In this document: piece after piece, positions 13,708-21,312 of the stretch
Position numbering within the stretch: the stretch's first letter is position 1
Layout of the letters: the number at the start of each line of letters is the position of its first letter
NCBI GenBank assembly: GCA_964575975.1
Contig: CAZNTU010000036.1
Location: 1-33,969 of the forward strand
DNA length: 33,969 nt
Source of the DNA: G963674505 sp964575975
GTDB lineage: Bacteria > Desulfobacterota > Desulfobacteria > Desulfobacterales > SKZT01
Direction: 5' to 3'
Notes under the pieces: generated by a model
Told to the model about the DNA's origin: nothing
Databases searched by the model: none
Seen by the model: the letters and a program-made list of their open reading frames with translations, nothing else
Position numbers and translations under genes: made by a program

Positions 13708-15375
13708 TTACGCCGCTATTTTAAAGGCGTTCTCGGTCGCCTTTCGAATTTCGCCGGGCGTGAAGGGTTTGGGGAGATAATCGACCGCGCCCATTCGAGC
13801 GGCCTCCACGGCCGTTTCGATGCTGGCGTAGCCCGTTACGATGATCACTTTGGCGGCAGGCTGGCTTTCCTTGATCGCGGCCAGAAGCTCGAGACCTTGC
13901 ACGCCGGGAATCTTGAGGTCCAGAAGGACGAGCTTGTAAGCCTTGCCCGCGATTTTTTCCAGAGCCTCCGCCTTCGTGAAGGCCTGATCCACGTAGTAGT
14001 CCTTCTTGGCGAGGATTTTACGGATGTTGTTGTTGACAGCCGCCTCGTCGTCCACGACCAGTATGTTCCTGGTGACCGGCGTCTCGGGGAATACGATGAC
14101 GTCGGCTTTCTTTTGATCTCTTTCGGCCGTCATCCTCGCCACGTTGGCCTTCAACTGCTCGTAAGGCATCTGGACGACCCCGTCGTAGACCAGATATTCC
14201 ACGTATTCCGGTCCGGCAATCGCGGCCACCTCGTTGTAATCGAAAGGCATGTCCACTCCGATGAACTTTTTCGCGTCGAAACCGACCGCCTTTTTTGCCG
14301 CTTTCTTCCCCTTGGCCAGTTGCGGGCACTTGGCGCCTTTCACGCCGGCTTTGCAGGTGGCGCCCAGCTTCTTGAAAATATCGCAAACCATCTGGCCCAC
14401 TTCGCAAAAACCCTCCAAGGGCTGGATCGCGGTCACTTCCACGGTCGGAATGTCGGACCTTCCCGCTTGTCTCGCGTATTCCTCGCCCGTCGCCTTCGCC
14501 ACCTCGTAGGCGTCGAACGGAACGTCAACGTCGATCCGGGCGAGCTTCATGCTTTTTTCCACGGTGGCTTTCAACTCTTCGTAAGTGGGCATGACGACTC
14601 CGTCGTGCCGCAAATAGTTGATGTATTCGGGACCTGTGACCGCCTGGACCTCCTCGTAATTGAACGGCTGGTCCACTCCGATCAACGTCCTGCCGTCGAA
14701 TGCCGGGGCCTGCTTCGCCGCTCCTTTGCCCTTCTTGGCCTTCTTCTGCGGACAGGCGCCTTTGTTGCCCGCCTTGCAAGTGGCGCCCAGCTTTTTGAAA
14801 ATATCGCAAACCATGTCGCCCACTTCGCAGAAATTTTCCAGCGGCGCGCGGGTCTTGACCTCCACCACCGGCATGTCGGACGGTCCCAACGAATCCGCGT
14901 AAGCCTCGCCGGCCGCCTTGGCGACCTCGTCGCGGTCGAACGGAATGTCGATGTCTATCGCGTCGATAAACTCCCGCTCCTCTTCCGAAACTTCCGCCTC
15001 GACCAGTTTTCCCTCGATGGCGGCTTCCACGGTCCTTCTCAGCTCGTTGGGCGTAAAAGGCTTCGGAACGTAGTCCAGGGCTCCAAGACGAATGGCTTTC
15101 ATCGCCGTGTCCGTGGACGCGTAGGCGGTCATCATCACGGCCTTGGTCAACGGCCATTGCGTTTTAACCAGGTTCAACAATTCCAGTCCGTTCTTCCCGG
15201 GCATCACGATGTCCGAAATCAACAGCGAATACGATTCGCGCGCCATCTTTTCCAAAGCTTCGTCCGCGCTGTTCGCCGTTTCGATCTCGTAATTGTTCTT
15301 CCTCAAAATTTTCGCGACGTTCTCGCAAATTTGTTTCTCGTCGTCGACTACCATTATTCTGGCTTTTGTATTCAT
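13708..15375 (-). CDS. double-receiver protein with two Cys-rich tandem repeats
   Basis: This 555-aa protein has a receiver domain at each end and no output domain. The first receiver (1-120) has Asp55 in ISDIVMPG and Lys105 in VPKPFTP. The last (435-555) has Asp486 in LLDLKIPG and LPKPFTP. Between them lie two tandem repeats of about 140 aa (141-280 and 281-420) sharing DEVAKAAGEAYA-type, FCEVGxMVCDIFKKLGATCKAG, FIGVDxPFxYNEV and TGPEYxxYLxxDGVV segments. Each repeat has four cysteines (183, 190, 200, 208; 324, 331, 341, 350) before a Lys/Ala-rich linker. I do not recognise the repeat. The conserved cysteines could bind a metal or Fe-S centre or sense thiol state (inference). The gene has GGGGGAAG before its ATG and a sigma-54-type promoter 70-90 bases upstream. 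It lies between a sigma-54 activator and the Nuo-Hdr operon, all on one strand. Confidence 0.85.
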   Translation of the reverse strand: MNTKARIMVVDDEKQICENVAKILRKNNYEIETANSADEALEKMARESYSLLISDIVMPGKNGLELLNLVKTQWPLTKAVMMTAYASTDTAMKAIRLGALDYVPKPFTPNELRRTVEAAIEGKLVEAEVSEEEREFIDAIDIDIPFDRDEVAKAAGEAYADSLGPSDMPVVEVKTRAPLENFCEVGDMVCDIFKKLGATCKAGNKGACPQKKAKKGKGAAKQAPAFDGRTLIGVDQPFNYEEVQAVTGPEYINYLRHDGVVMPTYEELKATVEKSMKLARIDVDVPFDAYEVAKATGEEYARQAGRSDIPTVEVTAIQPLEGFCEVGQMVCDIFKKLGATCKAGVKGAKCPQLAKGKKAAKKAVGFDAKKFIGVDMPFDYNEVAAIAGPEYVEYLVYDGVVQMPYEQLKANVARMTAERDQKKADVIVFPETPVTRNILVVDDEAAVNNNIRKILAKKDYYVDQAFTKAEALEKIAGKAYKLVLLDLKIPGVQGLELLAAIKESQPAAKVIIVTGYASIETAVEAARMGAVDYLPKPFTPGEIRKATENAFKIAA

Positions 15376-15445
15376 GTCTTCCCCCTTGTATTTGTTAATC
15401 GTTTCAATTTTTCGTTTTATTGTTTTCGTTCAATTTTCTCTTTTA

Positions 15446-15466
15446 CAAAGCATGTTTCGTGCCAAA
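15446..15466 (-). promoter_or_regulatory. sigma-54 (-24/-12) promoter for the double-receiver gene
   Basis: On the minus strand the sequence TTTGGCACGAAACATGCTTT has the -24 box TGGCACG and a -12 box ATGCT, with exactly 10 bases between the invariant GG and GC. Only the first base of the -12 box departs from TTGCT. It lies about 70-90 bases before the ATG at 15375, and the neighbouring gene encodes a sigma-54 activator. Confidence 0.68.
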
Positions 15467-15802
15467 CCGAATTCGATATGCATAACAACTTGAATTTATT
15501 GCATATATTTCGATTAAAATCCGTTGGGCGCTCCATTCGTGTATAAAAAAAATATACGCGCGGGATTGCGTACGCATCTCTTGAATGGATCATCGGCAAC
15601 AGTGGCGGATCGAAGCGTACCACGCTATTGTCGCGGATTCCACTAATCCGGGGATCGGTTTCGGAAAGCGACGGCCGTTCGCAAGAAAAGAGCGTATGTG
15701 AAAAATATACAGTGTATATGGAATGGGCTTGGTTTTCATACCGGGTAGCGCATTTGGAGAGCGCCAAGTCTCAACCTGCCTACGAACCGCTATACCCAAA
15801 CG

Positions 15803-15828
15803 CGCAGGTCGAGAAAATTCGACCTGCG
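15803..15828. repeat. 10-bp perfect palindromic hairpin
   Basis: CGCAGGTCGA, a 6-base loop GAAAAT, then TCGACCTGCG. It lies in a repeat-rich spacer. A related half (CAGGTCGAAAAGATT) recurs at about 15943-15957, near the 3' end of the activator gene. No T run follows, so it is more likely a repeat element than a terminator. Confidence 0.55.
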
Positions 15829-15870
15829 AGCTTGGCGACCTCCGATCAGGAACCAGAGGTGGACAGACCC

Positions 15871-15900
15871 GGTAGCGCCGCCTTCCACGGCGGCGCTACC
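15871..15900 (+). repeat. REP-like palindrome, copy 1
   Basis: A perfect 12-bp stem (GGTAGCGCCGCC with its complement) encloses the 6-base loop TTCCAC. A second copy in the opposite orientation occurs at 30957-30984 with one mismatch over 28 bases, so this is a dispersed family rather than a local terminator. Confidence 0.75.
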
Positions 15901-16000
15901 GTGACATGCGAATCTTTTCTTTAACTTCGGCCTTCTGCCGCACAGGTCGAAAAGATTTGGAGGCCGGGGGAACTCGAGCGCAAAAGTCGGCCAGGAAGAG

Positions 16001-17416
16001 TTATGCCTTGGGAAGGGCGATATTGTGCTTTTTCATCAAATTGTGGAAATTGGTTCTTTGGAGGCCGACGGCTTTCGCGGCGCGGGTGACGTTCCAGTCG
16101 TTTTGGGCGAGAGCGTTTCGAACGAAATTCTTTTCCACCTGGGCCACCGCCTTTTCGCGGATCTCCTTCTTGGTTTTTTTCAGTTCTTCGTTGGTAGCGG
16201 GGACATTTTCGATCAGGTGTTCGATTTCGCCGATTTCGCTTAGCACGGGCAGTTCCGCGAGAGCGATCTGTTTGCCCTCGCACAGAATGGCGGCGCGCTC
16301 GACCGCGTTTCTCAGTTGGCGGACATTGCCCGGCCAGTTGAAATTGACCATGCGGTTGGCGGTATTCTGTTCGAAGCCATCGATGGACTTGTTCATTTTC
16401 CGGTTGAACTGTTCCAGAAAAAAGTAGGCGATGGGGAGGATATCCGACCGTCTCTCGCGCAGAGGGGGCAGCATGATGGGATAGACGAAAATGCGGTAAT
16501 AGAAGTCTTCCCTGAAAACGCCCTGCTCGACCATGTCCTGAAGATTTTTGTTGGTGGCGAAAATAAGCCGCACATCCACTTTGACGGGTTTCGTGGAGCC
16601 GACTGGCAAGAACTCGCGGTTTTCCAGAAAGCGAAGGAGCTTTCCCTGGACTTCCAGATCGACGTTGGCGATTTCGTCCAGAAAGACCGTGCCTTTGTCG
16701 GCTTGGGTGAAGATGCCTTTCTTTTCCTGGTGCGCGTCGGTAAACGCCCCCTTGGCATGGCCGAAAAGTTCGTTTTCCAGCAGGTCTCCGGAGAGGGTCC
16801 CGCAATCGACGGCGAAAAAGACCCGGTCCTTTCTCAGGCTGTTGGCGTGGACCGCGCGGGCGACCAGCTCCTTTCCCGTGCCGCTTTCGCCGTAGACGAG
16901 AACGTTGGCGTCCGTGGGAGCGACTTTCTGGATCATGGAGACCACTTTTTTCATTTTATCGCTGTCTCCGACGAGCCGGTGGGAAACGGGTCCGGAAGGC
17001 TTGTCCCGCAGCTGCCTCAACCGCCGGTTTTGCAGCATCGATTCCCTTTCCTCCAGCGCCTGGAGGACCACGGAGCGCAATTCGTCGGGGGAGAAGGGTT
17101 TGGGAAGATAGTCGAACGCCCCCAGTTTCATCGTTTCCACGGCCGACGACACGCTGGCGTAACCGGTAATGACGATGACGCGGGTTTCGGGCGAGGATTC
17201 CACGACTTGGCGCAACACCTCCATGCCGCCAAGGCGGCTCATCTTCAAATCCGTGACCACCACGTCGAAGTCCTGCTCGGCTACCATGCGAAGAGCGTCG
17301 TAGCCATTGAGGGCGTACTGGACCTCGTGACCCAGCTTGCCGAGAATTTTCGCGCAATTTTTGCATATTTGGACTTCGTCGTCCACGACCAGAATCCGGG
17401 GGACTTCAGTCTCCAT
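16001..17416 (-). CDS. NtrC-family sigma-54-dependent response regulator
   Basis: The 471-aa protein has a receiver (residues 5-120; phospho-acceptor Asp56 in TDLKMS, Lys106 in LPKPF), an AAA+ sigma-54 interaction domain (about 145-385; Walker A GESGTGKE at 176-183, Walker B GTVFLDE at 242-248) and a Fis-type helix-turn-helix at the C-terminus (NVTRAAKAVGLQRTNFHNLM). The sigma-54 contact loop reads GAFTDA (223-228) instead of GAFTGA, a known natural variant. It should activate sigma-54 promoters when phosphorylated. It starts 11 bases inside the end of the histidine kinase gene, so the pair is co-translated. A good sigma-54 promoter lies 535 bases downstream before the double-receiver gene, the obvious candidate target. 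Confidence 0.95.
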   Translation of the reverse strand: METEVPRILVVDDEVQICKNCAKILGKLGHEVQYALNGYDALRMVAEQDFDVVVTDLKMSRLGGMEVLRQVVESSPETRVIVITGYASVSSAVETMKLGAFDYLPKPFSPDELRSVVLQALEERESMLQNRRLRQLRDKPSGPVSHRLVGDSDKMKKVVSMIQKVAPTDANVLVYGESGTGKELVARAVHANSLRKDRVFFAVDCGTLSGDLLENELFGHAKGAFTDAHQEKKGIFTQADKGTVFLDEIANVDLEVQGKLLRFLENREFLPVGSTKPVKVDVRLIFATNKNLQDMVEQGVFREDFYYRIFVYPIMLPPLRERRSDILPIAYFFLEQFNRKMNKSIDGFEQNTANRMVNFNWPGNVRQLRNAVERAAILCEGKQIALAELPVLSEIGEIEHLIENVPATNEELKKTKKEIREKAVAQVEKNFVRNALAQNDWNVTRAAKAVGLQRTNFHNLMKKHNIALPKA

Positions 17417-18890
17417 GACATTCTCCCCGAGCTTTCCGGTCTCTCTGGTCTTTTTGATCTACCTGATCTCCCTGGTCGAGAGGCAGCCTTATATAAAAGG
17501 TAGTGCCTTTTCCGACCTCGCTTTTTACGTCCATCGAACCGCCGTGCTGTTCGACAATGCCGTGGGTGATCGCCAACCCCAGGCCGGTGCCTTCTTCCTT
17601 CGTGGTGAAAAAAGGATCGATAATATTGTTCAGGATCTCCGGGTCGATGCCGGAACCGGTATCGCTCACCTGGATTTCGACAATGCCTTTGTCCGCGTCC
17701 TGATTAAGACGCAAGGCTATTTTTCCGCCCGGCTCGGTCGCTTCCACGGCATTGATGACAAGGTTGATCAGCGCTTGCTGGATCTGGCCCGGATCCAAAC
17801 AAATGGCGGGAACGTCTTCGTTGTTGACGAATTCGATCTCCACGTCTTTGAACGCCGCTTGCTTTTTAGTCAGAGTGATGCTTTCGTGGATGACTTTGAC
17901 CGGATCGACCTTTTTTTTGGAAGGCTTGGTTTGCCGCGCGAAATTGAGAAGGCTGGTGACGATTTTCCGGCAGCGAAGGGTTTCGTTTGTAATGGTCTGC
18001 AATTCCGCGTATATGGGATCGTTCTTTTCCAAGTCTTCCTGAATCAGCATCGCCGTCGTCAAAATCGTGGTGAGCGGATTGTTGATCTCGTGGGCGACTC
18101 CGGCGGAAAGGCGGCCGATGGAGGCCAGTTTTTCCTGGTGCATCATTACCTTCTGCATTTTCATTTCCTTGCTGATGTCGCGGGATATTTCGATGGCCCC
18201 GATGATATCGTCGCCCTCGAGCAACGGATACGTGGAGATGGAGAAAAACACGTCCCGGCCCTTTTTATCCTTGTGGACGTGGGTCGTCTGGAACGGTTTT
18301 TCGGTTTCCAGCGTTTGAACGAGGGGGCAGGGGTGCTGCTCGCCGGAACACGGGACGGATTGATGATGGGTAATCTCGTAGCACGGTTTTCCGATCGTTT
18401 CCTCCCGCGTCAGCCCGAGTTTTTTGAGCATGCTCTCGTTGATGTCGATAATACGATGATCGAAGCCGATAACCATCACGTCTTCCTGGATCAGCTTGTT
18501 GAAAACCGCTTCGTACATGGCCTTTGCCTCTTGCAGCTTCTGGTCGGTCTTTTTCTGCAAGGTGGAAATGCGGGCGATTTCCCAGAACAGACGCGCCGTC
18601 CGGGACGAGATGGCGCGCACGTAGAATTTTTTCTTTTTCAGGATGTCGTTGTAGATTTCCATGTACCCCGTCAGTTCGATGATGAGTTCGATGTCGTCCC
18701 TCACGAAAAGGTCGTTGTAGTCGGAGGTGATGAAAAGGCCCAGCTCGGCGGCTTTGATCAATCCGGGGGCCTCGGGGTTTATCTCCGCGACCGCCACTAT
18801 TTTGGGATGGATTTCTTTGAAATTGTGTCTTTCGACGACTTCCATCAGTTCCTTGCAACGATGTCCTCCGCCTACGATGGCAATGTTCAT
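17406..18890 (-). CDS. sensor histidine kinase with N-terminal NAD-binding-like Rossmann domain and Cys-containing PAS domain
   Basis: The ATG at 18890 (GGAGG 8 bases upstream) is preferred over an upstream start. Residues 1-105 resemble an NAD(P)-binding Rossmann domain of the homoserine/semialdehyde dehydrogenase type: MNIAIVGGGHRCKEL, then AVAEINPEAPGLIKAAELG, then DIELIIELTG. Residues about 120-240 are a PAS domain with a Cys-rich insertion (Cys170 in KPCYEITHH, Cys181 and Cys188 in PCSGEQHPCPL). Residues 250-480 are the kinase core, with phospho-acceptor His267 in AGVAHEINNP, the N-box LINLVINAVEAT, and the glycine boxes DTGSGID and EGTGLGLAI. There are no membrane segments, so it senses a cytoplasmic signal. 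A pyridine nucleotide or redox signal is an inference from the N-terminal domain. It is paired with the sigma-54 regulator downstream, with an 11-base overlap. Confidence 0.9.
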   Translation of the reverse strand: MNIAIVGGGHRCKELMEVVERHNFKEIHPKIVAVAEINPEAPGLIKAAELGLFITSDYNDLFVRDDIELIIELTGYMEIYNDILKKKKFYVRAISSRTARLFWEIARISTLQKKTDQKLQEAKAMYEAVFNKLIQEDVMVIGFDHRIIDINESMLKKLGLTREETIGKPCYEITHHQSVPCSGEQHPCPLVQTLETEKPFQTTHVHKDKKGRDVFFSISTYPLLEGDDIIGAIEISRDISKEMKMQKVMMHQEKLASIGRLSAGVAHEINNPLTTILTTAMLIQEDLEKNDPIYAELQTITNETLRCRKIVTSLLNFARQTKPSKKKVDPVKVIHESITLTKKQAAFKDVEIEFVNNEDVPAICLDPGQIQQALINLVINAVEATEPGGKIALRLNQDADKGIVEIQVSDTGSGIDPEILNNIIDPFFTTKEEGTGLGLAITHGIVEQHGGSMDVKSEVGKGTTFYIRLPLDQGDQVDQKDQRDRKARGECHGD

Positions 18891-18959
18891 GTCCGTATCC
18901 TCCGCACGGTGTCGTGGTTGAAAATTCTCGCGATCGATAAACGTATCGACGAATTTTAC

Positions 18960-18989
18960 AATATAGTCGATGGAAAAAAGTCGCGTCAA
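18960..18989 (-). promoter_or_regulatory. sigma-70-type promoter for the kinase-regulator operon
   Basis: On the minus strand TTGACG (18984-18989) and TATATT (18960-18965) are separated by 18 bases, 70 bases before the kinase ATG at 18890. Each box differs from consensus by one base. Confidence 0.5.
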
Positions 18990-19034
18990 CGGCCCGGAAA
19001 GGCATGTCCCTCCATGCCCGCCCCGAGCTTGTTT

Positions 19035-19964
19035 TCAATTCAGAAAACGTTCCACGAGGGTCGCCATGGCTTCGATCTCGGACGGTTCCATCCAGTTGAT
19101 GCCTGGATCCGCCCTGAACCATGTCATTTGCCTTTTGGCGTATCTCCTGGTGTCCCGTTTCAAAGTTTCGACCGCCTCCTCCCAGGAAAGCCTGCCTTGG
19201 AGGAAACCGATCATATGGCTGTAGCCGATGGCCTTCAGGGACTCGAGGTCGGAGGCGTAGCCGCGTTCGACAAGGCTTCGAACTTCGTCCAGCAAGCCTT
19301 CTGCGATCATCGCGTCGATCCGGTGATCGATTTGGTCGTAAAGGATATTCCTCTCCAAAAACAGACCGATTTTCAAGGCGTCGAACGTTTCTTCGGAAAA
19401 GCGATGTTCGCGATGCAACTGCGAAATAGGTTTTCCCGAGACCTCGTACACTTCCAGCGCCCTCACGATGCGCTGCACGTCGTTGGGGTGCAATCGTTCC
19501 GCGGTTTCGGGGTCCGTCTTTTTCAATCTCTCGTGCAGAACGCCCCCGCCGAACTTTTCGGCCTCGTATTTTAGCTCGCGTCGGACTTTCGGCGCCGAAG
19601 GATAGTCCTCGAACAGACCGTAAAGCATGGATTTGATGTACAAACCGGTCCCCCCCGCCACGATGGGAATCATTTTTCTTCCAATGGTTTCCATGGCTGC
19701 CGCGCGTGATAAAACGCCGAACTTTCGGGCGTCGAAATCCTCGTCGGGTTCGACGATATCGATAAGATGGTGCCGAGCCAAAGCCTGTTCCTCGGCCGTG
19801 GGCTTCGCGGAGCCGATATCCAAATGCCGGTAAATCTGCCTCGAATCCGCGCTTATGATTTCTCCGCCGAACTTGCGGGCCAGACGAATGGCGACTGAGG
19901 TTTTTCCCGACGCGGTGGGGCCGCATATCACTACGATTTTAGGTTTGGGCGCGAGAGAGTTCAT
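19035..19964 (-). CDS. miaA: tRNA dimethylallyltransferase MiaA
   Basis: The 309-aa product has the complete MiaA pattern: P-loop GPTASGKT at residues 15-22, SADSRQIYRHLDIGSAKP, HHLIDIVEPDEDFDARKF, GGTGLYIKSMLYGL, and the C-terminal YAKRQMTWFR. It transfers a dimethylallyl group to the N6 of A37 in tRNAs that read codons starting with U, the first step to ms2i6A. Length is normal. A housekeeping gene, it is followed on the same strand by the histidine kinase after 144 bases. The promoter at 18960-18989 suggests they are separate units. No strong ribosome binding site is visible before the ATG. Confidence 0.97.
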   Translation of the reverse strand: MNSLAPKPKIVVICGPTASGKTSVAIRLARKFGGEIISADSRQIYRHLDIGSAKPTAEEQALARHHLIDIVEPDEDFDARKFGVLSRAAAMETIGRKMIPIVAGGTGLYIKSMLYGLFEDYPSAPKVRRELKYEAEKFGGGVLHERLKKTDPETAERLHPNDVQRIVRALEVYEVSGKPISQLHREHRFSEETFDALKIGLFLERNILYDQIDHRIDAMIAEGLLDEVRSLVERGYASDLESLKAIGYSHMIGFLQGRLSWEEAVETLKRDTRRYAKRQMTWFRADPGINWMEPSEIEAMATLVERFLN

Positions 19965-20020
19965 CGGTTCGAAAGAATGGCGGCTCCGGAAACGAAGTTG
20001 CCGAAAGCCAAAAAGGGACC

Positions 20021-20042
20021 GAGGCGGCCGTCCGGCCGCCTC
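20021..20042 (-). terminator. terminator of the ferritin-like gene
   Basis: GAGGCGGCC pairs with GGCCGCCTC around a 4-base loop. On the minus strand it is followed by CCCTTTTTGG (complement of the A run at 20011-20014). It lies just after the ferritin-like stop (20064) and before miaA. Confidence 0.7.
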
Positions 20043-20063
20043 CTCGTTCCGGTCAAAAACGGG

Positions 20064-20531
20064 TCAATCGCCCATTTCGGCCATATAGTCGTCGTACAGA
20101 GTTTCCAGTTTGAGTTTGTGTTTGGCCTCCTCTTGGCATAAAACCTGAAACATCTTGGTCGCGTCCTCGGTTTCCACTTCTTTGAGAAGGTCGTTGTACA
20201 GCTTCAAAGCCTTTTCTTCGCGCTTGATCGCCAGCAACAGAAGGTCGTTGTAGGCCATGCCAGGCTCGTACCCTAACTCAACGAGGTAATCTCCCCGTTT
20301 GATGTCCTTGATCCACTTGAGCTTGTATTCCGAAAGGCTCGTACCCAACCCTTTGGTCTTGAAATTCTCCAAGAGGGCCTGGTGTTTCCTTTCCTCTTTG
20401 GAAAAGTCGAGCAGCATGTCCTTGGCCCCCGAAAAGGACTCTTCCCTGCTGGCCGTTTCGTAGAATTCGGCTGCCTCGACTTCCTTTTCGATCGCGAAAT
20501 CAATGATCGCTTCCAAATTTTCAAACTTCAT
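20064..20531 (-). CDS. ferritin-like diiron protein (rubrerythrin family, no rubredoxin domain)
   Basis: The start is the ATG at 20531, with GGAGA just upstream, which gives 155 aa. The sequence is a four-helix bundle with the two E-x-x-H signatures of ferritin-like diiron proteins: FSKEERKHQALLENF at about 43-57 and LCQEEAKHKLKLETLY near the C-terminus. Each is paired with an upstream Glu helix (AIEKEVEAAEFY; AIKREEKALKLYNDL). No C-terminal rubredoxin domain is present, so it is a short, erythrin-like form. Such proteins remove hydrogen peroxide or store iron in anaerobes; the electron donor is unknown. It has its own terminator and appears to stand alone. Confidence 0.85.
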   Translation of the reverse strand: MKFENLEAIIDFAIEKEVEAAEFYETASREESFSGAKDMLLDFSKEERKHQALLENFKTKGLGTSLSEYKLKWIKDIKRGDYLVELGYEPGMAYNDLLLLAIKREEKALKLYNDLLKEVETEDATKMFQVLCQEEAKHKLKLETLYDDYMAEMGD

Positions 20532-20792
20532 TGGTTCTCCTTTCCCTGGCTTTTTAATTGGCATTTTAAGAGAAAAATTTATACGCGCCGTTTGTGCAAT
20601 CCGTTTGCAAACTTCTGTCGGAAATTCTTAGTACAATAATTAGAACGAAATGGCAAATCAATATGCGGATGCGTTCGCCCGCGCGTTTTTTTGAGCATAT
20701 TCTCATTGCAAACCCCGCCAACGACGGTCGAATCGGCCGTTTTTCGGCGCTTTGGGGAACGCCGTAACATATTAGAATAGCAACGATTTGTC

Positions 20793-20822
20793 TTGACATG
20801 GCAATTTTATTTTTCATATACT
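20793..20822 (+). promoter_or_regulatory. sigma-70 promoter of the Flx-like operon
   Basis: TTGACA (20793-20798, perfect) and TATACT (20817-20822) are separated by 18 bases and lie about 60 bases before the selenoprotein gene at 20880. Confidence 0.65.
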
Positions 20823-20879
20823 CCCCATTTGGTTTTATTGACAAGTTTGTATTTTACAAAAGGTTAAGGAGACGTGATC

Positions 20880-21311
20880 ATGGCCGAATGGGAACCGAAA
20901 ATCGTAAGCTTTCTCTGCAACTGGTGCAGTTACGGGGCGGCGGACCTCGCGGGGGTCAGCCGGATGCAGTATCCGCCGAACATCCGCGTGATACGCATTC
21001 CATGCACCGGAAGGATGAGTCCCAAATTCTTTCTGGCCGCTTTGAGAGAAGGGGCGGACGGAGTTTGGGTTTCCGGGTGACATCCGGGTGAATGCCATTA
21101 CCTGGAAGGTAATTACTATGCTCGTCGGAAATTCGCCCTGTTCAAGAACCTGATGGAACACATGGGAATCGAACCTGGCCGTCTTCAGTTCTCGTGGATA
21201 TCGTCCGCCGAATCGACCAAGTTCGTGAAGGTGGTCACCGAGGTCACCGAGGCCGTCAAAGCCCTGGGTCCCAGAAAAAATTTCATCAAAAAAGAAGCCA
21301 AGGTTGCATAA
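20880..21311 (+). CDS. MvhD/FlxD-type hydrogenase/Hdr-linked Fe-S subunit, selenocysteine-containing
   Basis: The gene starts at the ATG at 20880 (AAGGAG 8 bases upstream) and reads through the TGA at 21078-21080 to TAA at 21309-21311, giving 143 aa. The first part has Cys13 and Cys16 (FLCNWCSYGAADLAG), Cys42 (IPCTGRM) and GADGVWVSG. The family continues SGCHPGxCHYxxGNYYARRR; here SG is followed by TGA (Sec67), then HPGECHYLEGNYYARRKF and 60 more residues that match the family. MvhD/FlxD binds a [2Fe-2S] cluster and carries electrons to HdrA. It is the first gene of an FlxD-C-B-A-like set (1-base gap to the next gene). Without recoding, translation would end at residue 66. Known methanogen homologues (VhuD) have Sec in this subunit, which supports the reading. 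Confidence 0.92.
21097..21113 (+). promoter_or_regulatory. candidate bacterial SECIS hairpin for MvhD/FlxD
   Basis: ATTACC pairs perfectly with GGTAAT around a TGGAA loop, starting 16 bases after the TGA and within the coding sequence, where bacterial SECIS elements lie. The loop has the GG expected for SelB contact. The fit is by eye. Confidence 0.5.
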
Positions 21312-21312
21312 G

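Larger units (their letters stand above)
15376..16000. other. intergenic region with sigma-54 promoter and palindromic repeats
   Basis: This 625-base region contains the sigma-54-type promoter (15446-15466), a small palindrome ATATAC-AGT-GTATAT (15705-15719) that could be an operator, and hairpin repeats at 15803-15828 and 15871-15900. GCGCCAAG at 15761 and CTTGGCG at 15831 also form an outer inverted pair. No convincing gene is seen on either strand. Binding sites for the adjacent NtrC-type activator would be expected upstream of the promoter, from about 15480 onward. Confidence 0.6.

Noticed and set aside
13651..15546. Long open frame of 631 aa on the plus strand
   Set aside because: It is the antisense of the double-receiver gene, whose receiver motifs are unmistakable; the antisense protein has a composition bias only.
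15628..15924. 98-aa open frame in the intergenic region
   Set aside because: It crosses both palindromic repeats, has no ribosome binding site and shows no family pattern.
17337..19574. 745-aa open frame on the plus strand
   Set aside because: It lies antisense to the histidine kinase and miaA, both recognised. No domain is visible in it.
20566..20844. 92-aa open frame on the minus strand upstream of the FlxD gene
   Set aside because: It overlaps the promoter of the Flx operon, has no ribosome binding site and has no recognisable motif.
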